DNA from: Millisia brevis NBRC 105863
Lineage (GTDB): Bacteria > Actinomycetota > Actinomycetes > Mycobacteriales > Mycobacteriaceae
Length of the DNA stretch: 64,000 nucleotides
Assembly: GCF_001552615.1 (NCBI RefSeq)
Contig: NZ_BCRN01000002.1
Span: 62,001 to 126,000 of the forward strand
Reading direction: 5' to 3'
A program made the position numbers and the translations under genes. Positions within the stretch are counted from its first letter, which is position 1, and each line of letters begins with the position of its first letter. The notes beneath the pieces were generated by a model. It saw only the letters and a list, made by a program, of their open reading frames with translations. It did not search any database and was not told the origin of the DNA. Shown here one piece after another: positions 27,199-39,685 of this stretch.

Positions 27199-27239
27199 CC
27201 ACAGCACGTACGGACCATATGGTTCGCCACGTGCTGTGG
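27199..27239. repeat. Nested palindrome between exporter and nucleoside hydrolase
   Basis: Outer arms CCACAGCACGT (27199-27209) and ACGTGCTGTGG (27229-27239) are perfectly complementary. Between them lies a second palindrome, ACCATATGGT (27214-27223). It could be a terminator for the exporter, although no U tract follows, or an operator for the next gene. Confidence 0.6.
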
Positions 27240-27309
27240 TCGGCAACAATACGACATACCGGCAATGGCGGCGACGCCCGTCGGCGCCCGACACACTAAG
27301 TTGGTCGGT

Positions 27310-28386
27310 GTGATCTCGCCGCATCCGGACGTCCGGGCCGACGCTTATCCCGTGCCGATCTTCCTGGATGTCGACACGGGTATCGACGACTCGCTCGCGC
27401 TCGCCTACCTCTTCTCGAGCCCCGAGGCGCAGATCATCGGCATCGCCTGCACCGCCGGGAATGTACCCACCGACCGGGTGGTCGCCAACAACCTCGCCTG
27501 GCTGGATCTGTGGGATGCGATCGGCATCGACGTCGCCCGGGGTGCGGACGGGCCCCTGGTCACGGGTCTGAACACCGCCGAGGACACCCACGGGGATTTC
27601 GGCGTCGGCTACGCCCGGCTCCCCCGGTCGCTTCGGCAGATCTCCCGTTTCACCGCCGCGCAGGCCTGGGTACACGCCGCCCGTCGGCAACCGGGTCGGC
27701 TGGTGGGCCTGGTGACCGGCCCGCTGACCAACCTGGCGCTCGCGATCCGGCTCGAGCCGCGGCTGCCGAAGCTGCTCAACCGGCTGATCATCATGGGCGG
27801 GGCGTTCGACCATCCGGGCAACACCACCCCGACCGCCGAATGGAATATCTCGGTCGACCCCGAGGCGGCCAAGGAGGTATTCGACGCCTACGGGGCCGCC
27901 GACGGCGCGACGCTGCCGGTGATCTGCCCGCTCGACATCACCGAGACGATGGTGATGACCCCGCAACACTTGCAGCGCATCGCCCTGCGCGCCGGCAGCA
28001 AGCCGATCGAGTTCCTGTCCCCCACCGACCCGATCGACCGTCGCTCCGAGGCCTCGATCCCGGTGCTGCGGCATCTGACGGACGCGCTGCGGTTCTACTT
28101 CGAGTTCCACGACAAGCAGGGCATCGGCTACGTCGCCCAGGTCCACGATGCCTTCGCCGCGGCGATCACGCTGCACCCCGGGATGGCGACCTACCGGCCG
28201 GCGACGGTCGACGTCGAACTGACCGGAACGCTGACCCGCGGATCGACGGTCGCCGACCGCCGCGGCTTCTGGGGGCGGCCGCCGAACGCGTACATCGCGA
28301 CGACCTCCGAACCGGACGCCTTCTTCAACCACCTGATCGAGCGGATCGGCGAATCGCTGCGCCGCCGATCCGAGTACGCGCGCTGA
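27310..28386 (+). CDS. Inosine-uridine-type nucleoside hydrolase
   Basis: A 358-residue nucleoside hydrolase. The calcium-binding signature DVDTGIDD is at about residues 20-27, and the downstream IIMGGAF and WNISVDPEAA segments are typical of the fold. It should cleave ribonucleosides to base and ribose for salvage; base preference is not predictable. The GTG at 27310 lies close to the conserved domain; an ATG at 27265 is open in the same frame, so the start is uncertain. The gene converges on meaB and shares a hairpin with it. Confidence 0.85.
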   Translation: MISPHPDVRADAYPVPIFLDVDTGIDDSLALAYLFSSPEAQIIGIACTAGNVPTDRVVANNLAWLDLWDAIGIDVARGADGPLVTGLNTAEDTHGDFGVGYARLPRSLRQISRFTAAQAWVHAARRQPGRLVGLVTGPLTNLALAIRLEPRLPKLLNRLIIMGGAFDHPGNTTPTAEWNISVDPEAAKEVFDAYGAADGATLPVICPLDITETMVMTPQHLQRIALRAGSKPIEFLSPTDPIDRRSEASIPVLRHLTDALRFYFEFHDKQGIGYVAQVHDAFAAAITLHPGMATYRPATVDVELTGTLTRGSTVADRRGFWGRPPNAYIATTSEPDAFFNHLIERIGESLRRRSEYAR

Positions 28387-28409
28387 GCGCGGGAAGCTCC
28401 CGCGCTCAG
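28383..28409. terminator. Bidirectional hairpin containing both convergent stop codons
   Basis: CTGAGCGCGGGA (28383-28394) and TCCCGCGCTCAG (28398-28409) form a perfect 12-bp stem with a 3-base loop. The left arm contains the TGA of the nucleoside hydrolase and the right arm the TGA of meaB, so the whole terminator is built from the two gene ends. Confidence 0.7.
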
Positions 28410-29460
28410 GTCGCGTCGAAGGCGGCGAGGATCTCGTCCGCGCCGGCAGCCGCGGTGACCCCACCGTCGGCGACCCGCTGCTCGACATTGCCACGCACGG
28501 ACCGCACCCCGGGATGAGCCGCGAGGCGCCGAGACAGGTTGGCGCGCACCATCGTCCACATCCACTCGACCTGTTGCCGACGACGCTTCGCGTCGAACTC
28601 GCCGGCCGCGGTCATCACCTCGCGGTGCCGCTGCACCGATGACCAGAAGTCGTCGAGCCCGGTCCCCTCGAGCGCGCTGACGGTCAGCACGTCGGGCACC
28701 CACAATGCGTCGTGGTGGTGGATCAACCGCACCGCGCCGGCCAGCTCACGGGCCGCGGCCTTCGCCTCGATCGCATGCCGACCGTCGGCCTTGTTGACCG
28801 CGATCAGGTCGGCCAGTTCGAGGACACCCTTCTTGATGCCCTGCAGCTGATCCCCGGTTCGGGCCAGGGTCAGGAAGCAGAACACGTCGGTCATCCCGGC
28901 GACGGTGATCTCCGACTGCCCGACCCCGACAGTCTCCACAAGGATCACGTCGTAACCGAACGCCTCGAGCAGCGAGATCGTCTCGCGGGTCGCCTCCGCC
29001 ACCCCACCGAGCGTGCCGGAGGTCGGGGACGGGCGGATGAAAGCCTCGGGCGCGACCGACAGCCGCTGCATGCGGGTCTTGTCACCGAGGATCGACCCGC
29101 CGGTGATCGACGAGGTCGGGTCGACGGCCAGCACCGCCACCCGATGACCCTGCTCGATCAACCGCATGCCGAGCGCGTCGATGAACGTCGACTTCCCGAC
29201 CCCGGGCACCCCGGTGATGCCGATCCGCTGGGTTCCGCCGTTGTCGCCCACGAGGCGGGCCAACAACTCCGACGCCAACAACCGATGGTCGGCCCGGGTC
29301 GACTCGACCAGCGTGATCGCCCGGGCCAGCGACGCGCGGTCGCCACCGGTGATCCCGTCGACCAAGGCGTCGACGTCGTATCCCCGCCGGCGGACCGGTG
29401 CCGCCGGCGAGGGAGCAGACGATGTGCCCGCTTGCCCGGTCATCTCCGAATGTGAGGACG

Positions 29461-29464
<4 letters not shown>
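28406..29464 (-). CDS. meaB: MeaB-type GTPase chaperone of methylmalonyl-CoA mutase
   Basis: A 352-residue G3E-family GTPase (ArgK/MeaB; Rv1496 homolog). It gates adenosylcobalamin loading and protects the mutase. Visible are Walker [10 protein letters not shown] (about 83-91), the [10 protein letters not shown] switch segment and the NKAD specificity motif. Its GTG start overlaps the mutB stop (GTGA), so it is co-translated with its client. In M. tuberculosis a MazEF pair lies between these genes; here they are fused head to tail. Confidence 0.93.
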
Positions 29465-31727
<2,263 letters not shown>

Positions 31728-31731
<4 letters not shown>

Positions 31732-33623
31732 CGAATCGACTCCTTCTCGACCCGATCACCGGACGGGTCGACGGCGGCGGCGTCGAGCAGTTCGGTCAGG
31801 ATCGCGATCGCGTCCATACCCAGTGTGAGATATCCGTCCGGCCGGTGCTCAGCATCGGCGAAAGCCTTGGCCGGTCCGGCGACCAGGATGCGGCCGACCC
31901 CGGAGTGGCGCAGATCGCGAACGGTGTCGGAGCCCTCGGTCGCGTAGCGCTTGTCGGTACCGCAGATCACCGCGACGTCCGTGATCGGGGCGGCGTCCGC
32001 GGACGGGCCGTCGGCGGGGTCGGTGACCGCTTCGATGCCGCCGGCGGCGAGCAGGTTGCCGGCGAAGGTGGTGCGCCCGTTGTACTCGGCGACGGTGCCC
32101 AACGGCACCAGCCGCGCCCGGGGCCGGGTGCCGGTGGCCGCGAGGATCGCGTCCGACCGGTCGCGCAACGCCTCGAACGCGGACGCGTATCGGTACACGC
32201 GGCCGTCGACCTCGCCCGCGGTGATGTCGGGCTCGGCGAGGTTCGGGAACTCGTTGACGCCGGTGATCGCGAAGCGGCGATGGTTGATGTCGTCCTCGCG
32301 GGCCGCGCGGGTCTGCGCGATCGTGCGCTCGAGCAGTCCGGAGGCGAGGGCGGCGAGGTAGCCACCCTCGGCCTCGATGCCCTGGAAGTAGGCCCAGGCG
32401 GCAGCGGCATACTCCGCGGTCAACGCCTCGACGTACCAGGAGCCGCCGGCGGGGTCGACCACCGCGCCGATATGGGATTCCTCGAGCAGCAGCAGCTGGG
32501 TATTGCGGGCGATGCGCTCGGCGAAGGTCCGGCTGACGCCGGGTGAACCGCCGACGATCGCCTGATCGAACGGCAGCACGGTGACCGCATCGGCCCCGCC
32601 CACGCCCGCGGCGAAGGCGGCGACCGTGGTGCGCAGCATGTTCACCCAGGGATCTCGCTGGGTCATCATCGCCGCGGAGGTCACGACATGTTGCGGGGCT
32701 CCGCCCTGCGCGGGCGACCCGCAGACCTGCGCGATGCGTGCCCACGCCTGTCGGGCGGCGCGCAGCTTCGCGATCGTCTCGAACTGCTTGTCGGTCGCGG
32801 CGTAGCGGAACTCGACCAACTGCAGTGCCCGGGTGACCGACAGGCCGGCCGCGGTCAGCAGTCGCAGGTACTCGGCTCCCGCGGCGATCGCGGCGCCGAC
32901 CTCCTGGATATCGGAGGCGCCGGCGTCGTGGAAGACGGTGGCGTCGATGGTGATCGGCCGGATCCGCTCGGGCCGGTCGGCGACCGACACCGCCAACTCG
33001 ACGGCCGCGTCGGTATTCGCCGGGGCGCCGGTGAAGGCGTCGGTCAGCGGGCTCGCACCCAGCCGCAGGTCGATCGCCGAGCGGTCGGTGACATCCGCGG
33101 CGTCGACCACGGCCAGCAGCGCCTCGGCCGCGGCGGTGGTGTCCGCGGCATCGAGGGTGATCGGGGCGAGGTCGAGCAGCACACCGTCGAGCACGGTCGC
33201 CAACTCGGCGGGGGCGGGCGCGTCGCCGCCGACGGCCACCCAGAGCGCGCCGACACCGTTGTTGAGGCCGTCGAGGATCGCCCGGTTGACCGCCGCCGCG
33301 TCGGTCGCCCCGGTGGAGGGGTCACCGAAGCGCGCGGTGACGAACCAGCCGCGGGAGACGTCGGGGGTGGCGGACGCCCCGCGCACGAACGGATAGGAAC
33401 CGGGCAGGGCCGACTCCGGCAGCTCGTCGCGCGGGCCGTAGAGCGGCGCGATCGGTACCCCGTCGTAGGTCTCGGTGGTCAGCAGCGATTCCGGGGCGTC
33501 CGGCAACTCGGAGACATCGACCCGCTTGGACTTGGCGAGCACCGAGGCCACACCCTTGCGCCATCGCTCGAAAGCCGCATCGGCGTTCGGATCGCCGACC
33601 GCCCTCTCGTCGTCTCCGGCCAC
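31728..33623 (-). CDS. mutA: Methylmalonyl-CoA mutase, small subunit
   Basis: A 631-residue non-catalytic partner of the mutase. The barrel is recognisable ([34 protein letters not shown]), but the C-terminal cobalamin domain lacks DxHxxG, as expected; the segment reads [12 protein letters not shown] instead. I chose the GTG at 33623 because an AAGGAGG site lies 8 bases before it; the open frame runs much further upstream without a supporting site. It ends with ATGA overlap into mutB. Confidence 0.94.
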
Positions 33624-33825
33624 GTGCCGTACCTCCTTGTGCCGCACCGTTCGCTCGCGCATCCTTCGACCGAAAGATCCCGTCGAGCCCGATTCGATGC
33701 TAGTCGGCGGCGCGACGCAGGTCCGGGCGATCCGCCGCAGGAGACCTATGCCACATCGGATACGGGGGGTTCGAAGGTGACACGCGTCCCTCTCCGTACA
33801 CGCGGTACCGGTACGATCGCAACAC

Positions 33826-34632
33826 GTGACGGCCGAAGGATGGGCCCGGGCGCGTTCCGTGTGGACCCGCCCGAGTGCCCGCACCCGCATGGCCGCGTCC
33901 GTAGCGGCATTTGCCGCCATCTGCGCGGTCGCCGCGATCATCCACCCCGACTTCGATCAACTGCGCCAGTGGTCCCTCGGTCTCGGACCGTGGTTCCCGG
34001 TGATCTTCCTGCTCATCCACGCCCTGGTGACGATCTCGCCATTCCCGCGGACCGTCTTCACCGTCTCCGCCGCGCTGCTCTTCCCCGCCTGGGGTGCGAT
34101 CGCGCTGTCGGTTGGTGCCAGCACGATCAGCGCGGTGTTGGCGCTGTGGCTCATCAGAGGTGCCGCCCGCGATCTGGTGACCTCCCACCTGCACAGTCAG
34201 ACCTGGCAGCGGGTCCACCGACGCATCGAGCGGCGGGGCTGGCTGGCGGTCGGCTCGCTGCGGATGATCGGCGCCCTGCCATTCTCCCTGGTCAACGCCG
34301 CCGCGGCGGTGTCTCCGGTGCGGGTGCTCCCCTATACGCTCGCCTCGCTGGTCGGCATGCTGCCGGGCACGATCGTGGTCATCATGCTGACGATCGGGCT
34401 CACCTCCGGCGTCAACCCGATCGCCGTGGCGATCCCCTTCGGCTTCGGTGCGCTCGGCATCCTCGGATTGTTGGTCGATATGCGGATGCGGGTGCACGAC
34501 ACGCACGAGGCCGCGACGGATCCGACCGGGCAGCAGACGGCCGCGGCGGACGATCCCACTTCCGCCGCCCTGCAGGCTCCCCTCGGGTCTTCTGCGGACC
34601 TGTCGATCCCCCGATCGGACGTCGCCGGCTGA
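33826..34632 (+). CDS. TVP38/TMEM64-family membrane protein (Rv1491c-like)
   Basis: A 268-residue integral membrane protein of the DedA-like TVP38 family. It has about six hydrophobic segments, the SPFPRTVFTVSAALLFP re-entrant loop near residue 72 and a second loop around LPFSLVNAAAA. Relatives act as lipid scramblases or transporters, but this branch is uncharacterised. The C-terminal 40 residues are polar. The gene is divergent from mutA, as in M. tuberculosis, and starts with GTG. Confidence 0.85.
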   Translation: MTAEGWARARSVWTRPSARTRMAASVAAFAAICAVAAIIHPDFDQLRQWSLGLGPWFPVIFLLIHALVTISPFPRTVFTVSAALLFPAWGAIALSVGASTISAVLALWLIRGAARDLVTSHLHSQTWQRVHRRIERRGWLAVGSLRMIGALPFSLVNAAAAVSPVRVLPYTLASLVGMLPGTIVVIMLTIGLTSGVNPIAVAIPFGFGALGILGLLVDMRMRVHDTHEAATDPTGQQTAAADDPTSAALQAPLGSSADLSIPRSDVAG

Positions 34633-34691
34633 ACACTGCCGGAACATCGGCTGAACCGGCGGACCCGGTCGGCGAGCGCCGCCATGCGACA

Positions 34692-34746
34692 GACCTACCG
34701 GCTCAGCGACAGGCCTGGCGGGCCGGCCGGACCTACCGGCTCAGCG
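34692..34746. repeat. 17-bp direct repeat at the 3' end of the GntR gene
   Basis: GACCTACCGGCTCAGCG occurs at 34692-34708 and again at 34730-34746, where it includes the stop codon of the convergent GntR gene. It is probably a short slippage duplication in the 3' untranslated region. Confidence 0.6.
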
Positions 34747-35583
34747 GTCCTGAACGACCGGCAACGGTTCCGGCGCGCCCATCGAGCGTGACTCCTGGAC
34801 GACCGGGAGCGGCTCGGGACCGGACGGAACACCCTGGCGCAGCCGGTCGAGGGTCGACCGCAGCGTCAACTCGGTGATCCGAAAGTGCTCGGTCGCGATG
34901 CTGCAGGCCCGTTCGGCGTCGCCTCGGCAGATCGCGTCGACCAGCGCCCGATGCTCGACGGCCGCCCGGTGGAAGAACTCGCGGGTATAGGGGGCGGACG
35001 CGAACCCCAGGGTGGCGGCGGTGGTCAACTCCATCCGCAGCCGCACCAGATAGGAGTTGCGGGCGGCCGTGGCGACCCGCGCATGCAGTCGACGGTCGAT
35101 CGCCCGAGCCGTCGACATGTCCTGGGCGGCGACGAATTCCTCGACCAGGCTGCGCAGTTCCGCGCAATCGGCGGCGCTGCGCCGCTGGGCGGCGGCCCGC
35201 CCGATCATGCCCTCGACCAGGCATCGGTAGTCGAACAGTTCGACCATCCGGGGCAGGCTGTACTCCAGGGTGCGGCGGGCCGCGTCCGGGGCCACCGACT
35301 GCCAGGACCGCTCGGTGACAAAGGTGCCACCGGTCCGGCCGCGGCGGGACGCGAGCAACCCCAGCCCCACCAGCTGCCCGATCGCCTGGCGCAGCGTCGC
35401 CCGGCTCACGCCCAGCTGCGTCGCCAACTCCCGCTCCGGCGGCAGGACGTCACCGGGTGAGAACGCACCGATGGCGATCGCCGCGACCAGCTTGTCGAAG
35501 ACGTAGTCCACCGCGGATCGCTTCGAGAAATCGGACAGCGCGAAGGGATCTGTGGGGAAGTCGGAAGCGTCGATGCTCGACAA
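34741..35583 (-). CDS. GntR-family (FadR-type) transcriptional regulator
   Basis: A 280-residue regulator: winged helix at about 30-90 (PPERELATQLGVSRATLRQAIGQL) and an FCD/FadR all-helical C-terminal domain that usually binds a carboxylic acid and metal. I chose the TTG at 35583 because GGAGG lies 9 bases upstream and the frame beyond it is not conserved-looking. The last residues contain a duplicated PEPLPVVQ motif (twice within 25 residues). No obvious target gene adjoins it; it lies between TVP38 and the SPFH gene. Confidence 0.82.
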   Translation of the reverse strand: MSSIDASDFPTDPFALSDFSKRSAVDYVFDKLVAAIAIGAFSPGDVLPPERELATQLGVSRATLRQAIGQLVGLGLLASRRGRTGGTFVTERSWQSVAPDAARRTLEYSLPRMVELFDYRCLVEGMIGRAAAQRRSAADCAELRSLVEEFVAAQDMSTARAIDRRLHARVATAARNSYLVRLRMELTTAATLGFASAPYTREFFHRAAVEHRALVDAICRGDAERACSIATEHFRITELTLRSTLDRLRQGVPSGPEPLPVVQESRSMGAPEPLPVVQDR

Positions 35584-35714
35584 CGGGGATGGCCTCCAGG
35601 TGCGGGTAGAGCCGGGACGATCGCGAAGCGTCGATCGTGGCGGCGTCGGGATCAGCCGCGCGGACTCGTATGCGCGGGACCGCCCCGAACGGTTGCCGGG
35701 GTCACGATAACCGG

Positions 35715-37064
35715 TCAGCGAGTGGGATAGCCGTCCGAGTCCGGTTCCCGGTGATGCTGGCCGGCCCCCGAGGGCGGTCCCGACGGCTGCTGGTTGCCCG
35801 GATAGGGGGTCCGCTGCCAGGACGCCTGCTGGTCGGGATTCCACCCCGACGCCGCCGGACCCTCCGCGGGAGCGAAGTCGCGCGACACGGGCTGGGTCTG
35901 CATCGGCGAGCCGGCCAACGGGTCGATACCGAAAGCAGGTGCGGGGATCGCGGCCTGCTGCGGGGCCGGACCGTTGTGGGCCCGGCTCGGGGCGGGAACG
36001 TCGGTCGGGATCGGCGTCGCGGCCGACTCCGCCGGCGCGGCGAACCAGTCGGCGACCTCGTCCTCGTCGTCGGTGGCCGAGCGGCGCGGACCGCTGTCGG
36101 CACCCGGCTCGTACCGGAAGACGCCGTCGTCGCCCTGCACACCGAGGCCACGCGCGAAGCCCTCCAGTGCCTTGCCGAAGTCGCTGGGCACCAACCACAC
36201 CTTGTTGGCGTCACCCTGCGCCATCTCCGGCAGGGTCTGCAGGTACTGGTAGGCCAGGACCTCGGGGGTCGGGCGGGAGTTCTTGATCGCGGCGACCGTC
36301 TTCTCGATCGCCTTGGCCTGGCCCTGGGACTCGAGGTAATGCGCGGCGCGATCACCCTGGGCGCGCAGGATCGTCGACTGGCGTTCCGCCTCGGCGGACA
36401 GGATCACCGCCTGCTTGGCGCCCTCGGCCGCGAGGATCTGGCTGAACTTCGCTCCCTCGGCGGTCTTGATCGCCGCCTCGCGCTGGCCCTCGGCGGTCAG
36501 GATCATCGCCCGCTTCTCGCGGTCGGCCTTCATCTGCTTTTCCATCGACTCCTGGATCGACGGCGGCGGGTCGATGCTCTTGAGCTCGACGCGGGCCACC
36601 CGCAGTCCCCAGCGGCCGGTCGCCTCGTCCAGGACGCCGCGCAGCTGCCGGTTGATCGTCTCGCGGGAGGTCAGCGTGTCCTCGAGGGTCATCCCGCCGA
36701 CCACGTTGCGCAGGGTGGTCGTCGCCAACTGCTCGACACCGGCGATGTAGTTGTCGATCTCGTAGACCGCCGCCTGCGGGCTGGTCACCTGGAAGTAGAC
36801 GACCGTGTCGATCGAGACGGTCAGGTTGTCCTTGGTGATCACGGCCTGGGGCGGGAAGGAGACCACCCGTTCACGCAGGTCGACCTTGGCGCGGATGCGG
36901 TCGATGAACGGCACCAGAATGGTCAGCTGGCCGGAGGCGGTCCGCGAATAGCGCCCGAGGCGCTCGATGACCGCCGCCTCGGCTTGCGGTACCAGTGCCA
37001 CCGATTTCGCCAGCACCACACCCATCAACAAGATGAGCGCGAACACGATGACCAGGGCACTCAT
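35715..37064 (-). CDS. SPFH/Band 7 membrane protein (Rv1488-like)
   Basis: A 449-residue stomatin-like protein. One N-terminal membrane helix (about 3-22) is followed by the SPFH domain (VPFIDRIRAKVDLRERVVSF) and a long helical region rich in AEGQREAAIKTAEG repeats. The C-terminal 130 residues are Pro/Gln/Ala-rich and look disordered. Such proteins form membrane scaffolds and usually pair with an NfeD protein, encoded 102 bases upstream here. This pair corresponds to Rv1487-Rv1488. Confidence 0.9.
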   Translation of the reverse strand: MSALVIVFALILLMGVVLAKSVALVPQAEAAVIERLGRYSRTASGQLTILVPFIDRIRAKVDLRERVVSFPPQAVITKDNLTVSIDTVVYFQVTSPQAAVYEIDNYIAGVEQLATTTLRNVVGGMTLEDTLTSRETINRQLRGVLDEATGRWGLRVARVELKSIDPPPSIQESMEKQMKADREKRAMILTAEGQREAAIKTAEGAKFSQILAAEGAKQAVILSAEAERQSTILRAQGDRAAHYLESQGQAKAIEKTVAAIKNSRPTPEVLAYQYLQTLPEMAQGDANKVWLVPSDFGKALEGFARGLGVQGDDGVFRYEPGADSGPRRSATDDEDEVADWFAAPAESAATPIPTDVPAPSRAHNGPAPQQAAIPAPAFGIDPLAGSPMQTQPVSRDFAPAEGPAASGWNPDQQASWQRTPYPGNQQPSGPPSGAGQHHREPDSDGYPTR

Positions 37065-37166
37065 AGCGAACTCTCCTCGCAGCGCAGGTACGTTCCGTTG
37101 TCCATCTCACCATCGATCGGTGTGGTGTCGGGGAACGACGCCGCGGCGCGTTGCGCTCGCGAGCGG

Positions 37167-37601
37167 TCAGACTCCGCCCCACACGATCGCGGTGGCTCCG
37201 TCGATCCGGACGATGCTGACCGTTGAACCCGCCGGGAATCGGTCCCGGGTGTCCATCGGCCGCGCCGTCCATTCCTCACCGTTGATCTTCACCAGGCCCG
37301 CGTGCTGGTCGACGGTCTCGACGACCAGCGCCGAGCTGCCCGGCAATGCCTCCAGGCCCAGACGCTCCCGTTGATTGCCGTCGCGCATGTGACGCATGGC
37401 GATCGGGCGGACCCCCGCGACCAGCAGGGCGGAGACCACGGCGAAGACACCGGCGTCGATCACGGGTGAGAAATCGGTGGCCGCGGAGAATCCGGCAGCG
37501 GCCAGGGCGCCGCCGGCCAACATCAGCAGGTAGAGCGCACCGGACATCGCCTCGCCGACAGCGAGGACCACTCCGAGGATCAACCACACGATGGCAGCCA
37601 C
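37167..37601 (-). CDS. NfeD-like membrane protein (Rv1487-like)
   Basis: A 144-residue protein with about three membrane helices in the first 75 residues, then a small beta-barrel (OB-like) domain: GLVKINGEEWTARP and TVSIVRIDGATAIVW. NfeD domains work with SPFH proteins such as the one encoded next. The start is a GTG at 37601. A TAGAGT hexamer 8 bases upstream of the start hints at a leaderless transcript. Confidence 0.88.
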   Translation of the reverse strand: MAAIVWLILGVVLAVGEAMSGALYLLMLAGGALAAAGFSAATDFSPVIDAGVFAVVSALLVAGVRPIAMRHMRDGNQRERLGLEALPGSSALVVETVDQHAGLVKINGEEWTARPMDTRDRFPAGSTVSIVRIDGATAIVWGGV

Positions 37602-37684
37602 ATGTCAACTCTAGTGGCCGGGCCGACCCCGTGACGGCGGCCGACGGGTCGATTCGGTCCCTATTCGGTGACGAAATGTCCGAA

Positions 37685-38500
37685 TTACTCGGTGACGAAG
37701 TCCACCAGGCGTTCGACCGCGCCGATCAGGGAGGGTTCCAGATCCCGGAAAGTGGAGACCGCGTTGTAGACGTGCCGCCAGCCGTCGCGCGGGGTGCCCC
37801 AGCCCAACTCCCGGCAGACGCCGGTCTTCCAGTCGGTACCGCGCGGGATGACCGGCCAGGCGGAGATCCCGACCGCGCTCGGCCGCACCGCCTGCCAGAC
37901 GTCGATGAAGGGGTGGCCGGTCACCATGACGAATTCGCCGAGCGAGCGGGTCAGGCCGGTCTCCTTGGAACCCTCGACGAGGTGGTCGACCAGGACGCCG
38001 ACGCGTCGACCCGGGCCGGGGCCGAACTGCGCGAGCCGCTCCCCCAGGTTGTCCAAACCCTCGAGATGTTCGACGACGACACCCTCGACCCGCAGGTCGT
38101 GTCCCCAAACCCGCTCGACCAGGGCTGCGTCGTGGACGCCCTCCACCCAGATGCGCGAGGCGCGGGCGGTGCGGGCGCGCAGATTCTCGACGCGCACCGA
38201 ACCGGACGCCGACCGCTTCGGAGCGGTCGGCGCGGTCGGCGCGGGTTTGGTGAGGGTGACGGTCTCGCCGTCGATGGCGAAGGCCGCCGGATGCATCGCG
38301 AACAGCCGGGTCCGGCCGTGCCGATCCTCGAGGCGGACGAACTCGCCGTCGTAGGAGCGTTCGAACCCGATGACCGCCCCACAGAAGCCGGAGGCGAGGT
38401 CCTCGACCACCAGATCGCGCTCGGCGGGCACCGTGGGAATCTCGCGGCCGCGGCGGCGCGGATGCCCGGCGTAGATGTCTCCGTACCGGTCGCCTGTCAC
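37685..38500 (-). CDS. DUF3097 family protein
   Basis: A 271-residue conserved actinobacterial protein. The DUF3097 family opens with a short basic region and VPAERDLVVEDLASGFCGAV, as here. The C-terminal half is rich in aromatic and charged residues (HPFIDVWQAVRP, GTPRDGWRHVYNAV). Function is unknown. The GTG at 38500 is chosen because the family starts near there; the frame is open further upstream without a supporting site. It is divergent from the next gene. Confidence 0.8.
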   Translation of the reverse strand: MTGDRYGDIYAGHPRRRGREIPTVPAERDLVVEDLASGFCGAVIGFERSYDGEFVRLEDRHGRTRLFAMHPAAFAIDGETVTLTKPAPTAPTAPKRSASGSVRVENLRARTARASRIWVEGVHDAALVERVWGHDLRVEGVVVEHLEGLDNLGERLAQFGPGPGRRVGVLVDHLVEGSKETGLTRSLGEFVMVTGHPFIDVWQAVRPSAVGISAWPVIPRGTDWKTGVCRELGWGTPRDGWRHVYNAVSTFRDLEPSLIGAVERLVDFVTE

Positions 38501-38682
38501 GTCGACCGACGCTACCGGCGAGGCCGTGCCGGCGGCGGCAGGAGCGAGGCCGTGTCGGGCCGCAACGCCGGTTTCCGCCCGGTGAGTCGGGCCCCCGGTC
38601 GGCGGCGCGCCCGCACGCCACGACCACAGCAATTCGATTCAGGGCTCGAAGAGCCGCCATTTCGCGCTTATGCTCGTATTCC

Positions 38683-39576
38683 GTGTCCACCCCCGCCGCG
38701 TCTCTCGTCGCCTGGGCCAGTTGCTGGCTCGGCGGACGATGCACGCCCGACGACGTCATCGATGCGTTGTCGTCGTGGGCCGGGGCGCATGCGGTCGTCG
38801 ACTGCGATGCCGCCGCCCGCCGTACGCGGCGCGACCCGGAATTCCCGGAGGACCTGCAGGTCGACGGCCCGATGGACCCGGTACGTCGGTCGGATTCGCT
38901 GCCGATCGCACCGGAGCGGGACCTGTCCGGGCACGGCATATCGACCCTGCTCGGGGTGCTGCGGACCGTCGCCGGCCCCGGTCTCGAGATCCGTCTGATC
39001 CTGCCGGTACCGGGCGACATGGTGGGCCTGCCGGCGCATCCGGAGTTCCGCGCCGAGGCGCTCGAGGTCGGCGAGGCGATGCTGATCGGCGTCCCCGGTG
39101 ACGACGGGCTCGGTCTGATTCCGCGTCGCGAAGGTCCCGATGTCGTGGTCTGGGGTGTGCACCGCCTCCGGATGCCGTACTCGTCTTCCTCCGGTACCGG
39201 GCTCGGCGAGGTCGAATACGCCCTGCGGGACGCCGTGCGCACCAGCGCCGAGGCGTTGACCCGGGTCAATACCAGTTCCGGCATCCTCGGTGACCCGGGC
39301 CGCGCCGTGCGCCAGGACGTCACCGATCGTCTCGCGACGATGGCCCGCTTCCGGTGGCCTGACGAACTGTCCGAGCGAGCGGAACGCATTCTGGAAACCG
39401 CGGATCGGGTGGCGGCCATTCTCGCCGTCGCCGCGGAACGATCAGCCGAGGCGGTCTCCGCCGGCGGCGCGCACCTGCGCGAGCAATCGATGCGGCCGCT
39501 GGAGGCGGTGGTTCGGCACGCCCGGGTCGAGACGCTGGCGCACGCGGCCGCCGCCCTGCTGTCCGACCGGCGCTGA
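38683..39576 (+). CDS. Conserved hypothetical protein (Rv1486c-like)
   Basis: A 297-residue protein corresponding in position and orientation to Rv1486c, convergent with ferrochelatase. No catalytic motif is evident; it is mostly alpha/beta with a helical C terminus (about 210-290). A TATGCT hexamer at 38669-38674 lies 8 bases before the GTG start, which suggests a leaderless mRNA. I can say only that it is conserved in this order. Confidence 0.75.
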   Translation: MSTPAASLVAWASCWLGGRCTPDDVIDALSSWAGAHAVVDCDAAARRTRRDPEFPEDLQVDGPMDPVRRSDSLPIAPERDLSGHGISTLLGVLRTVAGPGLEIRLILPVPGDMVGLPAHPEFRAEALEVGEAMLIGVPGDDGLGLIPRREGPDVVVWGVHRLRMPYSSSSGTGLGEVEYALRDAVRTSAEALTRVNTSSGILGDPGRAVRQDVTDRLATMARFRWPDELSERAERILETADRVAAILAVAAERSAEAVSAGGAHLREQSMRPLEAVVRHARVETLAHAAAALLSDRR

Positions 39577-39685
39577 GGGCCCCCGCTTCACCGGCGCCGG
39601 GCGACACAACACGATCGACAGCGGGACGGCGAGGACAATAGGTCCACGCCTGCGCTCTCCCGCACGTCTTGTGTCGGGCCCGGGA

